In this document: positions 1 through 11,280 of the stretch, piece by piece
How the letters are laid out: every line of letters starts with the position of its first letter
How positions within the stretch are numbered: the stretch's first letter is position 1
Source of the DNA: Triatoma infestans
Taxonomy: Eukaryota; Arthropoda; Insecta; Hemiptera; Reduviidae
NCBI GenBank assembly: GCA_011037195.1
Contig: JAAEAF010014561.1
Coordinates: 25,526 to 89,525 of the forward strand
DNA length: 64,000 nucleotides
Reading direction: 5' to 3'
The notes under the pieces: model-generated
Seen by the model: only the letters and a program-made list of their open reading frames with translations
What the model was told of the DNA's origin: nothing
Databases searched by the model: none
Made by a program: the position numbers and the translations under genes

Positions 1-340
1 ATATATTTTTGAACTCAGCAGACCTTAGATCTCATATATCTTATAATGGTTATGATGAAGGAGAGAAATGGTTTGGTTTGAATGTACAAACTAGATATGG
101 CTGATCACTGTATAGTGTAAGAAGTGACACTGACTGTCTGGACTTTATACTAAAATGGTAGAGTATGGTAGAATAGTAAAGGGTGAGTTAAATGACACGT
201 TGTGACTGGCGAATGAACTCTGTTCTATACCTATCTCCCGTCGGTGTATTTAAGCAGTTTCTAGTCCAAGAGAGTGGTCCTGTCATTTTTGTCTCTCTTT
301 CTGTGCTATGGATCCTTTCTTTAGATCCTATTACTACATA
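1..340 (+). repeat. Fragment related to LTR-like family V
   Basis: Short blocks (AAATGACACGT, a CCGTCG...TATTTA segment, GAGAGAGTGGT-like) match in order the tandem repeat at 42.7-43.2 kb. It is truncated by the window edge. No coding content. Confidence 0.4.
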
Positions 341-1260
341 CCTCAAGAAAAATACACTTTATAAGAAAATCAAACTCGCCTACAATACTTACTGTTACTA
401 AAATGAGATTAATATAAAAATAGAAAACAGGGAAAAAAATCAACAAAATATATAATTAAATGTTTTTAAATTATTAAAAAATAAAAATAAAATGGAAATT
501 TATTTTTGTTACCTTGTTTAGTTTTTATTGGGTTATTTCCCCCAAGTTATCAATTACATGACCTATATACTAACAATAGGTAATTAAAGTTAATTAATAA
601 GGTGGATTTGCAAGGTTGAATATTGGTTGAATTGATTTTTTATACGAATCAATATAGTACATTTATAATTCTCTCTATGTATTGCTTGTAATTTCGGGAG
701 GGTGGGTGTTCTATTTCTTGGTAAATTCCATATTATGATTCAATACTTTTTATCGATAAAGGTTAAATATACTAGGTTTTACTTTGTATGATGTTATCTA
801 TCTAAATTAGGAATAGACAGTTTTATAAAACGAATTATAACTAGCGTGAAAACTATGAAATATTTATTATTATATTCTATTATTTCTTTTCTATATATTT
901 TATATTTTCTAAAATTTCCCTAGACAAATTTTGTAGAAAATCTAGTTTTGATAACAAATATTCCTTGTCCAAATTCTTGTTCAATTTCAAAAAACCAATT
1001 GTTCAAATTCAAGATTTTTTACTTTGTTCTATTTGCTTGTTAGTCGAAGCACTTCTTGACTGATTTATCCAAATGACTGATATAGCAAAAGTTTATATCG
1101 GAAATATATATATTTTTTTGGACCCTATGAAATTTTTGGCTAATTTATGAACATTAAAGAAAATCTATGGGAACGGTTTCCAACAAAATCATGAGAAACT
1201 AAAAAAAGAAAATTATTCAAGTAAATCGCATTGCGAGTGATGCATTTTTTTCATCCATCT
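341..1260. other. AT-rich sequence, nothing recognised
   Basis: Very AT-rich, no convincing open frame and no match to other parts of the window. Confidence 0.5.
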
Positions 1261-1660
1261 TCTTCCTACTTGACCGGTTCATTCCAAAGCTTCTGAAAAG
1301 CATCGCGCACTCCTTCCTCACATTTAATAGGAAGGTCTTTCTCGTAGTCTTTTCTACCTTTTACCCTTTTGATTCGTAGATCTTCTTTGGCAAGTGAGTT
1401 TTCTTTCATTCTGGGGACGATGCCAAAATAATTTCTTCTTCCAGGATCTCTTATATGGGCTTGACGTCGAGGCAGACTGCATGATGACATTTCATAGGGC
1501 TACCCCTTCTGGTCTTTCCCACTACTAGGTGCAAATAGCGCTTTTTTCCGCTCAATCCGTTGGACTTCTGTATGCGCTTGTTAAAGCCCAGCACTAGTGG
1601 TGGTCAGGGTAGGTAAGAATGTGGAATTTGAGAAGATTAACTTTGTATTTCTTTCCTTTT
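1261..1660. other. GC-richer unique island, unrecognised
   Basis: Base composition rises above the surroundings. A 74-codon minus-strand open frame (1490-1266) with a basic, charged product (KEDLRIKRVKGRKDYEKD) lies here, bounded upstream by an in-frame stop. I recognise no family. It may be a decayed transposon or retrocopy fragment. Confidence 0.3.
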
Positions 1661-2659
1661 TACTTTCTCTTACTCCTAGTAAGGAGGAAGTATTGTAATC
1701 GTATCAATTTTCCCGATATCAAGTTTTCACCGGAAATATCCGTTTTGAGGTCCCCTGAGTTCAAAAAAGTGGTTTTTAGCAAATAGTCTGCGTGTGTAAG
1801 TGTCTGTGTGTGTAAGTGAACAGCATAGCTCAAAAACGAAAAACCGCAGAAACTTGAAACTCGATATTCCGTTTAGATATCACCATGGGATCTGACAGTG
1901 CGTTATCTGTCAAAATTCCTCAACCGGAAGTACCACTTTACTAGTTGTTTTTTTTTACGTTCTTGCAATTTTCTCAAAAATAGCTCCGACGATTTTCTTT
2001 AAGCTTGGTATATCAACTACACATACGAAGAGCTACAACTTTTATTTGAAACATTTCTCCGGAAAAATTCATTTAAGGGCACTTCTAGGGGTGAGGAGGG
2101 GTTAGGTTTTCACCTTAACTGCTATTTCAGTTTATTAGAAAATTCTGTCATCTAAATAATGTTAATTAGAATTAAATATGTTGTTGAAATTCCGAGTTTG
2201 AAAAAAATCGGATTACCGAAAGTGCGTTTGTTTTAACACTTTTACTAAATGATTTTTTCCACTTTTTCGCGATTTTCTCAAAAATGGCTCCGACGATTTT
2301 CTTGTAACAACATATATATACTAAACATGCAAAGATCTACATCTTTTATTTAAAACATTTCTCTGGGCTAATTCATTTAAGGGCACTTTTATGGGAGGTG
2401 TGGGGTTACAGCTTCCTTTAAAGTGGTATCATAGTTGATTATACAATTCTATCATCCAAATAAAATTAATTAGAAATAAATAGATGGCCAAAATTCCAAG
2501 TTTCAAGAAAATTAATAAACCGGAAGTGCGCTTTTACTGAACAGTTTTTACAGTTTCCGTGGAATTTCGTTAAATTTGGTACACAAACTATAACATTTGT
2601 CAATTATAATTTTGAGAACTGGAGTAAGAGAAAGTTGTTTGAGTGTTTCACACCAGATT
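1661..2659 (+). repeat. Z repeat, copy 1, near full length
   Basis: This is the best plus-strand copy of a repeat found more than ten times in the window. It opens with TACTTTCTCTTACTCC and closes with the inverse GGAGTAAGAGAAAGT, followed by a GTGTTTCACACC tail. The interior is three modules of about 300 bp, each beginning with an ACCGGAAGTGCG-like motif (about 1920, 2216, 2519). Each of the first two carries a CTCCGACGATTTTCTT motif and an ACATTTCTC...AAGGGCAC block; the third is truncated. It has no long reading frame. It is probably a non-autonomous DNA element; its superfamily is not known to me. Confidence 0.75.
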
Positions 2660-3716
2660 GTTTTTTTTTTTTTTTTTTTTTGAGAAAAAAACCTCTGTTG
2701 AGTGCTTGGAACAACCTATCAGCCCAACTAATTCTTTGTTTTATTTCATGATCTAGACTTGTTGTAACTTGGTACCTGCTGGGGTTGCTATTTGCAACAT
2801 CCTGGGGATTTTGAAACCATACACATACACAACAACAGTACAAATTGCATCCACACTACAATAACTATAGACACAAGGGCATGAAGAAAACTCCGCCTAC
2901 AGTATTATTTCTAGGAAGTTCTACGGATATGCCTAGTTTATTTTGGAGGGACCTGGTAGATATCCTGCCTGCCGGAATTTCACAATATGAAAAATCTAAA
3001 AACAAACAACAATAGTTAATACTCCAAATTCGAAAATTTGATTCGATCCCACAATATATCCGTTTATTGCAGTAAAAGAATGTAAACATTAATTAATAAA
3101 AATGAATTAACTTAAAACATACTCTGCCCTAGTGTATGTAGATTTAGATACCTATGTTTGTTATTCTTTAATTAGCTTTACTGATGGTGATTGTAAATTT
3201 TTTTTTGTTTTTTTTTTTTGCACCAGAAAAATACAATTCTATGGGAAACGAGTTGAGTACATATATTAAATTTACACAAATTTTGTACAGGGTACTTTAC
3301 AATTAAGAAAACAATCTTCTATAAGTTCTTGAATTCCTTATGTTCTATTTAATACGTACACCGATGTATTATCATTCATTTATTCATTTATTTTTTTCTT
3401 TATTATTATTATTATTATTATTATTTTTTTTTTTTTATTAAAGAAGCTCACTTTATATTAATTTGTTGTCACCTTTATTAATACGTGATTATATTTATTT
3501 GATTAAAGCAGTTATTTGAGCTTGACACAGTTTATAATCTTAATTCAATTATATTTGTATTCTTCTTCTAATAACCAATTCACAAAAGAAGAAGAAACAC
3601 CATAATATCATTATTATTCCTTTTATATTTACTTATAATATATTTGTGTATACTGTGTATTACTCTATAAGCGATCTCCCTTAAATTAATATATGATATG
3701 GCGGATCTGTGCTATA
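2660..3716. other. Intron-like AT-rich DNA with simple repeats
   Basis: Contains poly-T tracts and an (ATT)n run at about 3402-3424. No open frame or repeat family recognised. Confidence 0.5.
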
Positions 3717-3720
3717 TGTA

Positions 3721-4121
3721 TGTAAGGGTGTTGTGAGGAGATGTAGGTTGTTGCTTGATGAGTGATAAATAACACCTTAAGATTTGGTTTAAGATATATA
3801 ATTGATATATATATTATCATATATATATATATAATAACATGGGACTGCCAAGGACTTTACACTTTGGAGTTTAGAACTGAACTAAACTGAACTGACAGAC
3901 TGACGTGGCTAAAATGATATGAACAGGGCGATGTTAAACTGATGTGTAAATCAACAGAATGATATCTGATGTGTAAAACTGAATTCAATAGAATCGAATG
4001 CCTTTGACTGTCTCTCTCTCTCATATATATATATCCACTGGCCAAACCTCTCCTCTCTGTGCGAGAGAGGCTGTTTCTCTCCGCTAGAGTGGATGAGTGG
4101 TGGGGGTTAACTATCCCTACA
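3721..4121 (+). mobile_element. Solo LTR, family X (401 bp, TSD tgta)
   Basis: It begins TGTAAGGG and ends CCCTACA, the TG...CA short inverted ends of an LTR. It is flanked by the 4-bp direct repeat tgta (3717-3720 and 4122-4125). The interior shares TGACTGCCAAGGACTTTACA and GACGTGGCTAAAATGATATG with the copies at 25623 and 28863. The 4-bp duplication fits Ty3/Gypsy-like integrases. No internal coding region remains. Confidence 0.7.
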
Positions 4122-4129
4122 TGTATATA

Positions 4130-4599
4130 CATATAGATGGGTAGAAGTTTTTAGCAAATGGTCTGTGAGTGTGAATGAACAAAATATTCAAAAAAGGAAA
4201 GAAACCAGTAAGTTGAAATATCGGTGTACCACCTCTGGATACTAAAGTTTCGGTTAGAATTCATCTTCACCCAGAAGTGCGACTTTACTGAATGTTCTTA
4301 TTCTTTTTTTTCCTTTCAGTTGAAAAAGACTCTAAAGATTTCCTTTAAACTTTATATATTTTTACTATCTACACGCATAAATGCGTATCACTTTTATTTT
4401 TTTTTTGGGTGGGAAAACTGATTTTTTTTGGAGGTTTTGTGGAGGGGGCAGTATAACTTTAAGCTTTCCATTCATTCTCTGTTGGTGTTGAAGTGTTACC
4501 AAATGTTTATTTTTCCTAAAATATACTTAAGTATAAGTTGTCATGTTTTGAAGATTTTTTTAACATTTCTTATTTTTATGCCTTGATAAAGACAATATA
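4130..4599 (+). repeat. Z repeat, copy 2, left part
   Basis: A diverged Z sequence (TTTTTAGCAAATGGTCTGTG, AAGTGCGACTTTACTGAA, then the Phe/Leu-coding-looking T-rich module) interrupted by mariner 1. It continues at 5867. Confidence 0.6.
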
Positions 4600-5864
4600 C
4601 GGGGTGTGTAAATTAAGTAATGAGACTGATTTTTTATCTTTTTTTTATTCAAATAAAATTACAATTCAACATTGTCCCCTTCAAAGTAACTACCTTGGGA
4701 AGCCACACAACGCTGAAGACGATTCTTCCATTCGTCATAGCAGTGCTGGAACTCGGATACTGGAATAGACTTCAGTTGGTCGGTTACGGCTATTTGAATA
4801 TTCGCCAATGTTCCAAAATGACGTCCCTTGAGGTGATTGTTCAATTTGGGGAACAAAAAAAAGTCACATGGACAAGAGTCGGGTGAATAAGGAGGCTGAG
4901 GAGCCACAGGAATTTTATTACTGGCCAAATACTCATTAATAGAAATCGCGGTGTGACACGGAGCATTGTCGTGATGCAACACCCACTTGTTTTTGATGTT
5001 TGGTCTCACACGCATGACTCTTTTTCGAAGTCTCTCAAGAACTTCTCGGTAAAAATGTTGGTTTACCATTTGGCATTGAGGCACAAATTCTTTGTGAACG
5101 ATTCCTTGGCTTTCAAAAAAGCAAATCAGCATGCATTTGATTTTTGACTTGCTCATTCTTGCTTTTTTTGGCCTTGGAGAGGTTGAAGTGTGTCACTGCA
5201 TGCTCTGACGCTTAGTTTCTGGGTCATACTCAAACACCCAAGACTCGTCTCCTGTAATAACACGTTCCAAAAAATTGGGATCGTTTTCAATTGCTCCCAA
5301 AAAGTCAAGGCTCCTTTCCTTTCTGATGTCCTTTTGCTCTTGTGAAAGATTTTTCGGAACCATTTTTGCAAAAATTTTTCTCATCCCCAATTCATTAGTC
5401 AAAATTTGGTGAACGGTTGTGTGAGCCAAATTCAACTCTTCGCCGATCATTCGGACTGTCAAACGACGATCTGAACGCACGAGATCGCGGATTCTGCCAA
5501 CATTTTCGTCGGTTCTTGAAGATGAAGGCCTTCCGCTGCGAGGCTCGTCTTCAATTGATTCCCTTCCTTCTGCAAACGACTTAAACCACCTAAAAACCTG
5601 TGCTCTCGACAAAACATTGTCTCCATAGGCCTGGCACAGTTTTTCAAACGTTGCTCGTAATTGATGTCACTCATTTTTAAAACGCACTGAAAAAACCTTG
5701 CTCACAAAAAAGTCACTACGGACAGTGCACCAACTCTAGCATTTTCAAATTTGCACTGGACGTGTATCAGATGTTTACTTGCCCTACCACGCATGCGCCG
5801 CGTCTCCAGTGTTGCCAGATCGAACATTATAAAATCAGTCTCATTACTTAATTTACACACCTTG
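4600..5864 (-). mobile_element. mariner element 1 (1265 bp), inserted in a Z repeat
   Basis: Terminal inverted repeats of about 31 bp (GGTGTGTAAATTAAGTAATG... on both ends, slightly diverged in the outermost bases) are flanked by TA at 4598-4599 and 5865-5866. It carries a minus-strand mariner transposase pseudogene. Sequence on both sides belongs to one older Z repeat, so this insertion is younger than that copy. Size and architecture are those of full-length mariners. Confidence 0.92.
4659..5674 (-). pseudogene. mariner transposase 1 (DD34D), broken
   Basis: This is a cut-and-paste transposase of the IS630-Tc1-mariner superfamily. The start is ATG at 5674 (MSDINYEQR). The frame then shifts within the first dozen codons and continues as [19 protein letters not shown] from about 5630. 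The paired-type helix-turn-helix region has RSGRPSSSR, typical of the family. The catalytic triad is visible: [16 protein letters not shown], and YSPDSCPCDFF, with 34 residues between the second and third aspartates. There is one in-frame stop at 5195-5193, where the family has Trp (TGG to TGA); the frame continues to the natural end near 4659 (FEGDNVEL). With one frameshift and one nonsense change it cannot make a full protein. The two lesions imply a fairly recent death. Confidence 0.9.
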
Positions 5865-5866
5865 TA

Positions 5867-6430
5867 TTTGTCTAAATGTTGGCAAAAATTTATGTTTTAT
5901 TTAAAAAAAAAACAAAAAAAAAACGAATCTCACTATCGTTATCCATCATTTAAGAACGGTCGAGAAAAATCTTCCATTTAAGCTTTCCTCTAAAGTATCA
6001 TTTCGGTAAAATTTATGATTCTACTACCTAAATAATATTAAGTTACATTGGCATAGTATAACTTTTGGTTTTCAATTTTTTTGGGGAATTTTCTAGAAAA
6101 CAATTTTCTTTAAACATGAATTGTTTTATTATGTACAAATAATGACGTATCACTTTTATTTGAAACAGTTTTCCCCGGAACAATTCATATTAGAGATGTT
6201 GTGGGTGACCTTTTAGTTAAGTTTCAATTTTAACTGCTGCTGCAAGCTTTTATTTGGTTGAGACAGAAACTACTCCATACAATTCAGTTATACATGTATA
6301 AACCCTTATCACTTTTTTTTTTCTTGATAAGCTCAACTAAACGTCTACAAAGATAGCAATTTAAATTTGCCAGATAAGTTCTATTGAGTGCTATAAGAGA
6401 AAATCGTTTGAGTGTTATATATCAGATCTT
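5867..6430 (+). repeat. Z repeat, copy 2, right part
   Basis: It resumes after mariner 1 with Z modules (ACTTTTATTTGAAACAG, CGGAACAATTCAT) and ends near 6420 with the AAGAGAAAATCGTTTGAGTG tail and a poly-T tract. Confidence 0.6.
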
Positions 6431-6552
6431 TTTTTTTTTTTTATAATTTTGTTACCGTTAAAGCCTAATCTTCTCTACAGAGTTCTTTTCTTCTTAATGT
6501 TCCTATTAAGACTGATCTATAATTTTATATATATATATAAAAAAAATTTTAG

Positions 6553-7063
6553 GTTCACCAGATTCTACTTCCTTCTATTGAATATATGGCTAACCGAATG
6601 CGATCTTTTTGATTATGAAGACATACTGAAGAAAGATAAAAGTGCTATTGAAGGTTTAGTATATATGATATCAAAGTTAAGAAATAAACATTTAGATGCC
6701 AAAAAAAATCAAATAAAAGCAAATGAACAAAATGAATTGCGAATAACCGATGAATCCTTTGAAATTCCATGGAAAAAAGATAAGAATAAAAATCTATTGA
6801 TCGATCTTGGGGTAAATATGAAATTTAATGGAAATGCTAATCAATATCTAGATTCTAATAATACAAAATTTAATGGAGAAGATAATGAAGCATTATATGG
6901 TGGAAAAGAATTACATGATGAAAATTTAAAAAAACAGCCGACAGAACATTATGAATATTTGTCTAAACCTGTATCAATAAAAGCTGGCAATTCGTCTATG
7001 ATTTTTGATTTCAATATACCAATCAAACCAAAACCATTTCTATCAAGAAATAGATTAATCTGA
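6553..7063 (+). CDS. Candidate 3'-terminal exon of an unidentified gene
   Basis: An open frame of about 170 codons in ~28% GC DNA, far longer than chance gives. It runs to TGA at 7063 and is followed about 50 bp later by AATAAA (near 7111). Possible acceptors are TTTTAG just before 6553 or the better pyrimidine tract TTCTCTACAG at 6480. The product is hydrophilic and Lys/Asn/Glu-rich, with a helical stretch (AIEGLVYMISKLRNKHLDAKK), a low-complexity Asn/Gly middle and a C-terminus ending SRNRLI. It matches no family I know. It sits in a repeat-free island between two Z copies, antisense to the SK gene. An ATG exists at 6449, but the first 35 codons look like translated AT-rich intron. Confidence 0.4.
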
Positions 7064-7379
7064 TTAAATGGCATTATATATCTCACTTTTCTGTGTATAT
7101 TTATGTAACCAATAAAACCGTAATACATAATTATAAAGTTTAATATTTTAATAAAATATTCGAAATACTCTTTCAGCAGTTCAGTAAATACTAGTTTGCT
7201 GCCTAAATTTGCCACGGTTTTCAATGCCATAATATACAAATAATAACGCACTCCTGCGTTGATTTCACCTAATGTTTCTATCGACTGCAAATTGAATTGG
7301 TCTTGACTAGATAACAATGGTGTCCACCGAGTTTTTACTGAAAATTGCATTTCTCTTAGCATCTAACTAAGTGGAATAC

Positions 7380-7549
7380 CAAGAGGATCGTGTCAAATTG
7401 TTGAAATTGAGTTTTTACCGGAAATACATGTATTGAAGTCCCCTAAATACGAAAAAGTTTTTAGCGAATGGTCTGTATGTATGTGTGTGAACGGAATATC
7501 TAAAAAATAAAAAAATCGCACAAAGTTCAAACTTGGCATTCCGCTTAGG
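7380..7549 (+). repeat. Z repeat, copy 3, first part
   Basis: The Z 5' region (TTGAGTTTTTACCGGAAATAC, AACTTGGCATTCCGCTTAGG) up to the point where a SINE has inserted. Confidence 0.65.
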
Positions 7550-8003
7550 TAGATGTAGATGTAGTTTGTTATAGGGGATTATCGCACTGCGACCTGAAAG
7601 ATCTATTGTGCCCCCCGGAGCCCTCTTAGTGAACTGCCGGCCTCCAAGCAGAGTTCTCTAGCCACAGACAGCACTGCTCATCACCGTACAGAGAGTTGTA
7701 GAAGAGGCTTCTAGGAAGAGAAAATTAAGGGCAGCACGCTGGATTCGAACCCGAGACCTCCGCATTGCTAGTCCAGCATGCTACCACTGAGCTAATCCCT
7801 TCCTTCTCCTTTGGCTTGCGCCATTTAACTAGAGACGGAGACCCAAGTTTGTGTACTGTGTTTATCCTTGTCTGTAAAGTGTAGAGTGTATGTAGTTTAA
7901 GTGTATTGTGTACTGTTCTGGCGAAGTGCATGGAGTACTGAGCTGTGGTAACCCGTGGGGTCGCTTCTCCCCAAGTAACTGCATGCAGCGGATACCCCTT
8001 GCG
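7550..8003 (-). mobile_element. Composite tRNA-derived SINE, with 15-bp target duplication
   Basis: Minus-oriented. A 5' head of about 200 bp is followed by a tRNA-like segment with an A box (TTAGCTCAGTGGTAG) and a B box (GGGTTCGAATCC). After that come the SINE body (CTCTTCCTAGAAGCC...GATGAGCAGTG...GGCCGGCAGT) and a tail of short CTACAT repeats. Flanks repeat GGCATTCCGCTTAGG / GGCATTCCGCTTTGG (7535-7549 and 8004-8018). The same head plus tRNA plus body occurs at 44745. The tRNA-like part is Pol III promoter-derived, probably from tRNA-Ala. The open frame crossing it is a by-product, not a gene. Confidence 0.8.
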
Positions 8004-8018
8004 GGCATTCCGCTTTGG

Positions 8019-8225
8019 TGCTACCACCATGATATGAAAGTTTCGGGCAAAATCCAAAGTTTCAGGAAGTGCGACTCTAATGAATAATTTTTTTTTTAGC
8101 TTTTCGCGATTTTCTAAAAATCGCTCCTACGATTTTCTTTAAACTTCGTTTACTATCTAACCACATAAATACCTATTACTTTTATTTGATACATTTCCCC
8201 GGGAAAATTGATTTTTTGGGATTCT
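8019..8225 (+). repeat. Z repeat, copy 3, second part
   Basis: Z sequence resumes after the SINE (AAGTGCGACTCTAATGAA, CTCCTACGATTTTCTTTAAA, TTTATTTGATACATTTCCCC). Confidence 0.6.
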
Positions 8226-8805
8226 CAGGCTGGCGTGTTAACTCATTACGGGGGCATTTAAGAGCGCTCTTACTGCGGCGTTATCACCACTGGGGTTATC
8301 ACCGCTGCACCTTTCTGTGCAAGCAAAGACAAGGGAAGCCCAGTGCGCACAGACTACGCAACAATGGCCTTTGGAGACAGAGAAGCTCCTTAGCCAAACA
8401 CTTGAACATAATGCAAAAACTCAACCTGGGCCCACTTTTAAACATGATCCAGGATAGCATTCGTCCATTATACATCTTCAAGGTTCCTTTTCAGGTATTC
8501 CTAGATTCTAGGGCGGAATGGAACAATGGGAGAAACACGACCAGTCGGGACCTATGTGGTTTACTGATGGATCCAAGATGAACTTGGTGGGGTGAACCCG
8601 CGGGTATTATTTGAGAAACCGCTGGGCAGGTACTCCACTATATTCCAGCTGAAGTTATTGCCATCAAGATCTGTGCCGAGGAGAACTTGCGTGAGCTCCA
8701 AGTAGCAAGGTTATTCACGCATTTACTCGGATAGTCGTGCTGTACTGAAGCTCTGAAAGCCTACATTGGTTACGGTGCAGGGTATAGCCCACCCGAAGGT
8801 GAAAT
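8226..8805 (+). pseudogene. LINE fragment with RNase H start (I/R1-like)
   Basis: Translation across frames gives a post-RT linker (LRNNGLWRQRSSLAKHL, then IQDSIRPLYIFKVPFQVF). It continues into the first RNase H motif WFTDGSKMN near 8550 and downstream blocks (TIFQAEVIAIKICAEENLREL, then a broken SDSRAVLKAL). The order and motifs are those of I/R1/LOA-type LINEs that carry an RNase H after the reverse transcriptase. Several frameshifts; dead. It lies inside Z-repeat DNA. Confidence 0.65.
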
Positions 8806-9060
8806 CTAAATCTAAAGTCTTACCACACACTTTTATTTGAAACATTTTTCCGTGAAAATTGATTTTGGAGGGTTCAGGGGGGAACAGTTAAACTTTCCTT
8901 TAAAATGCCAAATCGCTACAATGTAGATATGTATCAGTAAAATTCTAAATTTGAAAAACATTGGTTGACCCAAAGTGCGTTTACTGAACGGATTTTGTTT
9001 TCAGTTTCTTCGATTTTCCGATATAATCCCCAATGAGTCGTTTTCACAAAATTAAATACC
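8806..9060 (+). repeat. Z repeat, copy 3, last part
   Basis: Z module motifs resume (TTTATTTGAAACATTTTTCC, AAAGTGCGTTTACTGAACGG). Confidence 0.55.
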
Positions 9061-9790
9061 ATTCTGAAAAGGAGAAGCAATCGTGTAATTTTACCAGTAT
9101 TTCTAGCAGTATAGTTTAATTACCTTTAAATAAGCCTGAGGATTTGTACGTGTTGATTGTATATGCAGTTCTAGTAAAGATACGCATATATACGTATATA
9201 AATAATACGAGATAAACAATGTAATTATTATATACTAACACCATCTCTAACTAACTTCCTTAATATATCCCAAAAGATCAATATAATATACATGCATCTA
9301 AATCGTAGAGATATTCAGATAAATAGCCATAACTAGTACGCTCTATTGTCAGTTAAATTTCTGATTAACTCAAATGATGAATATTAATTATAATAATTAT
9401 AAATTCTAATATGGTTTTCGTGTTAAAGCATAAGCTTATCAATGGTAATCAATGTCATATTGTATTAATTTAAGAGGTTTGGGTATTGTGGGATATTATT
9501 TTATCCAAGTAAAGGCAATACCTAGAAATATATCAATATTAAGATATTTATTACTATATTTGGTTGCGTTCAGAATGCTGATCATGTATTTCCATTAAGA
9601 AAAAAAAAAAAAAATAGAAATTTGTTTTTAAAGAGTGTTGAAGCAAATGATTCACTTCATCGACCAAAATGGTAGAGCTTACAGAATTCATGCATTTCAG
9701 AAAATAGAATGTAAAAGCGAATGGACGAAGTTAGATTCATCAATAATTCTTCTAGCCCTATCGACAGACGGACATTAGTAAATTTTTTGC
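9061..9790. other. AT-rich sequence, nothing recognised
   Basis: No long open frame or repeat match; includes a poly-A run near 9600. Confidence 0.45.
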
Positions 9791-9965
9791 GTAAACTTTA
9801 GAAGCATGAACTTATATGCTTTGGAAAAGCAAACAACAAAGAATATTTGGCTAGTAAATGTTAGTTTCTGATTTCAAAAAATTTCCAGAACAGCAAGTAT
9901 TTATGTATTGAAGTTGATGGGGAACGGCAAGGAAGAACCGTATCTATTGGAGAATACAGTTTTGA

Positions 9966-10440
9966 GTGAGTGAGCCACATTCACATGTTTATGTATTAAT
10001 CGGAAATAAAATTTATAAACTTACAAACTTTTTTAAAGAAAATGGGCAACAAAACGGCGTTCCAGGACTAAAAAATAGATTAAGCAACAAAATCCGCACA
10101 GGTACTGAAAGTATTGAGTTATTTGTCAATAGCGGTATTTACAAACATTCTTGCACAGAATGTAACGATATGTACTTTGGCCACATAAAGAAAAACAAAA
10201 ATCGGAGAAAGTTTTTCGAAATACATCCGATTGTACAAATATTCCAAAACTGATTCTAAGTATGTCAACAAATATAACCGGTAATTATAACCATCTGAAC
10301 GCCAACAAATATAAAAGTGACGATATCTTTACGAATCAAGACACAAAAGGATGGTGACTGGACGTATTTGAACAACTCGAAATATACAAATATAAAACAT
10401 CAATACAACAGTTAATAAACGAATAATCTAAATGCGCTTG
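9966..10440 (+). pseudogene. Penelope-like element: GIY-YIG endonuclease remnant
   Basis: The translated block SGIYKHSCTECNDMYFGHIKK has the form of the GIY-YIG nuclease core at the C-terminus of Penelope-like retroelements (SGIYKIxC..C...YIGQT in the family, with the Cys pair). Here YIGQT is changed to YFGHI. Downstream, across frames, the NYNHLNANKYK region and then LDVFEQLEIYKYKTSIQQLINE resemble the end of PLE endonucleases. In the family this domain nicks DNA for target-primed reverse transcription. At least two frameshifts or stops; no reverse transcriptase domain was found upstream. Hammerhead-like motifs follow at 11001 and 11341. Confidence 0.7.
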
Positions 10441-11000
10441 CAAACTAACACCGGTTTTCCGGTTCAATAATATTTACCAGCAGCAATAATCGCACATATA
10501 AACATGCATAGAAAACATGATTATATGTACATATGCAAATGTCAGGTAGCATGGTTACATAATACAACATTGAAAATAAGATAGCGTAAACAAATAAATA
10601 AAAATAAATAATTATTCTATCAATTTTAAAAAAGACAAAGAAATCAAAACTTCAACTTACAACAATATTTTTTTAACACTAAAAAAAAAAAAAAAATCGC
10701 CAGTAATTTGTTCAACCAAATTTAAAAATTGCCGCGCCCTATTTTTAAAAAAATACTCTCTTCTTCATTTCAATCTTAACGTTCACTTCTCTCCTCCTCT
10801 AAAAGTATCTTTATCTTTTTAATTTTCTCTTATTGCTAATAGCATTTTATTTAATTTATTGTCACTTCTGTTTTATAATTTCTTCTGTTAATATTTCTTT
10901 AATTTAAATTTTTCATTTTTTTTTTTTGTTATAAATCTATGCATTTTTCTTGTAACTACAATACTGTACAATAATGTATTTTCTCCAATAAATTTTACAG

Positions 11001-11040
11001 AGCTCCTGAAGAAGCTCGTAGAGCAAGAAAGTTTTTGTTT
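11001..11040 (+). ncRNA. Degenerate hammerhead-like motif downstream of the PLE endonuclease
   Basis: CTGAAGA (hammerhead box C3-A9 with N7=A) is followed by an AGCTC-GTA-GAGC hairpin and then AAGAAAG instead of GAAA directly after stem II. Order and spacing resemble PLE hammerheads, but the extra A residues make it doubtful. Confidence 0.35.
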
Positions 11041-11280
11041 TCTTTAAAAACTTCTCTGGCCATTGCCGTAAAACATTTCATCAGAAATAAATTATCCAAT
11101 AACAACTATTTAAATTTATTCCATAGCATTATTTAAACTTTATATTTCCTCTCATTGGTGTTTCCACTTTTAACGAACAAAAAATACGAAGCCTTTAAAA
11201 AAAACGGAAACAATATATTGCCTTAGTCAGGTATAAAGAAAAATTCTTTGTATAGTAGGCAGTTAGGTTATAACAAAACA

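Noticed and set aside
3400..3424. (ATT)n at 3.4 kb as a LINE tail
   Set aside because: No LINE sequence on either side; treated as a simple repeat.
7725..8057. 110-codon minus frame, with a similar 80-codon frame at 44759-45001
   Set aside because: Both are translations of the composite SINE across its tRNA-like promoter (the shared VACWT...SNPACCP is tRNA sequence). Shared because the repeat is shared, not because it codes.
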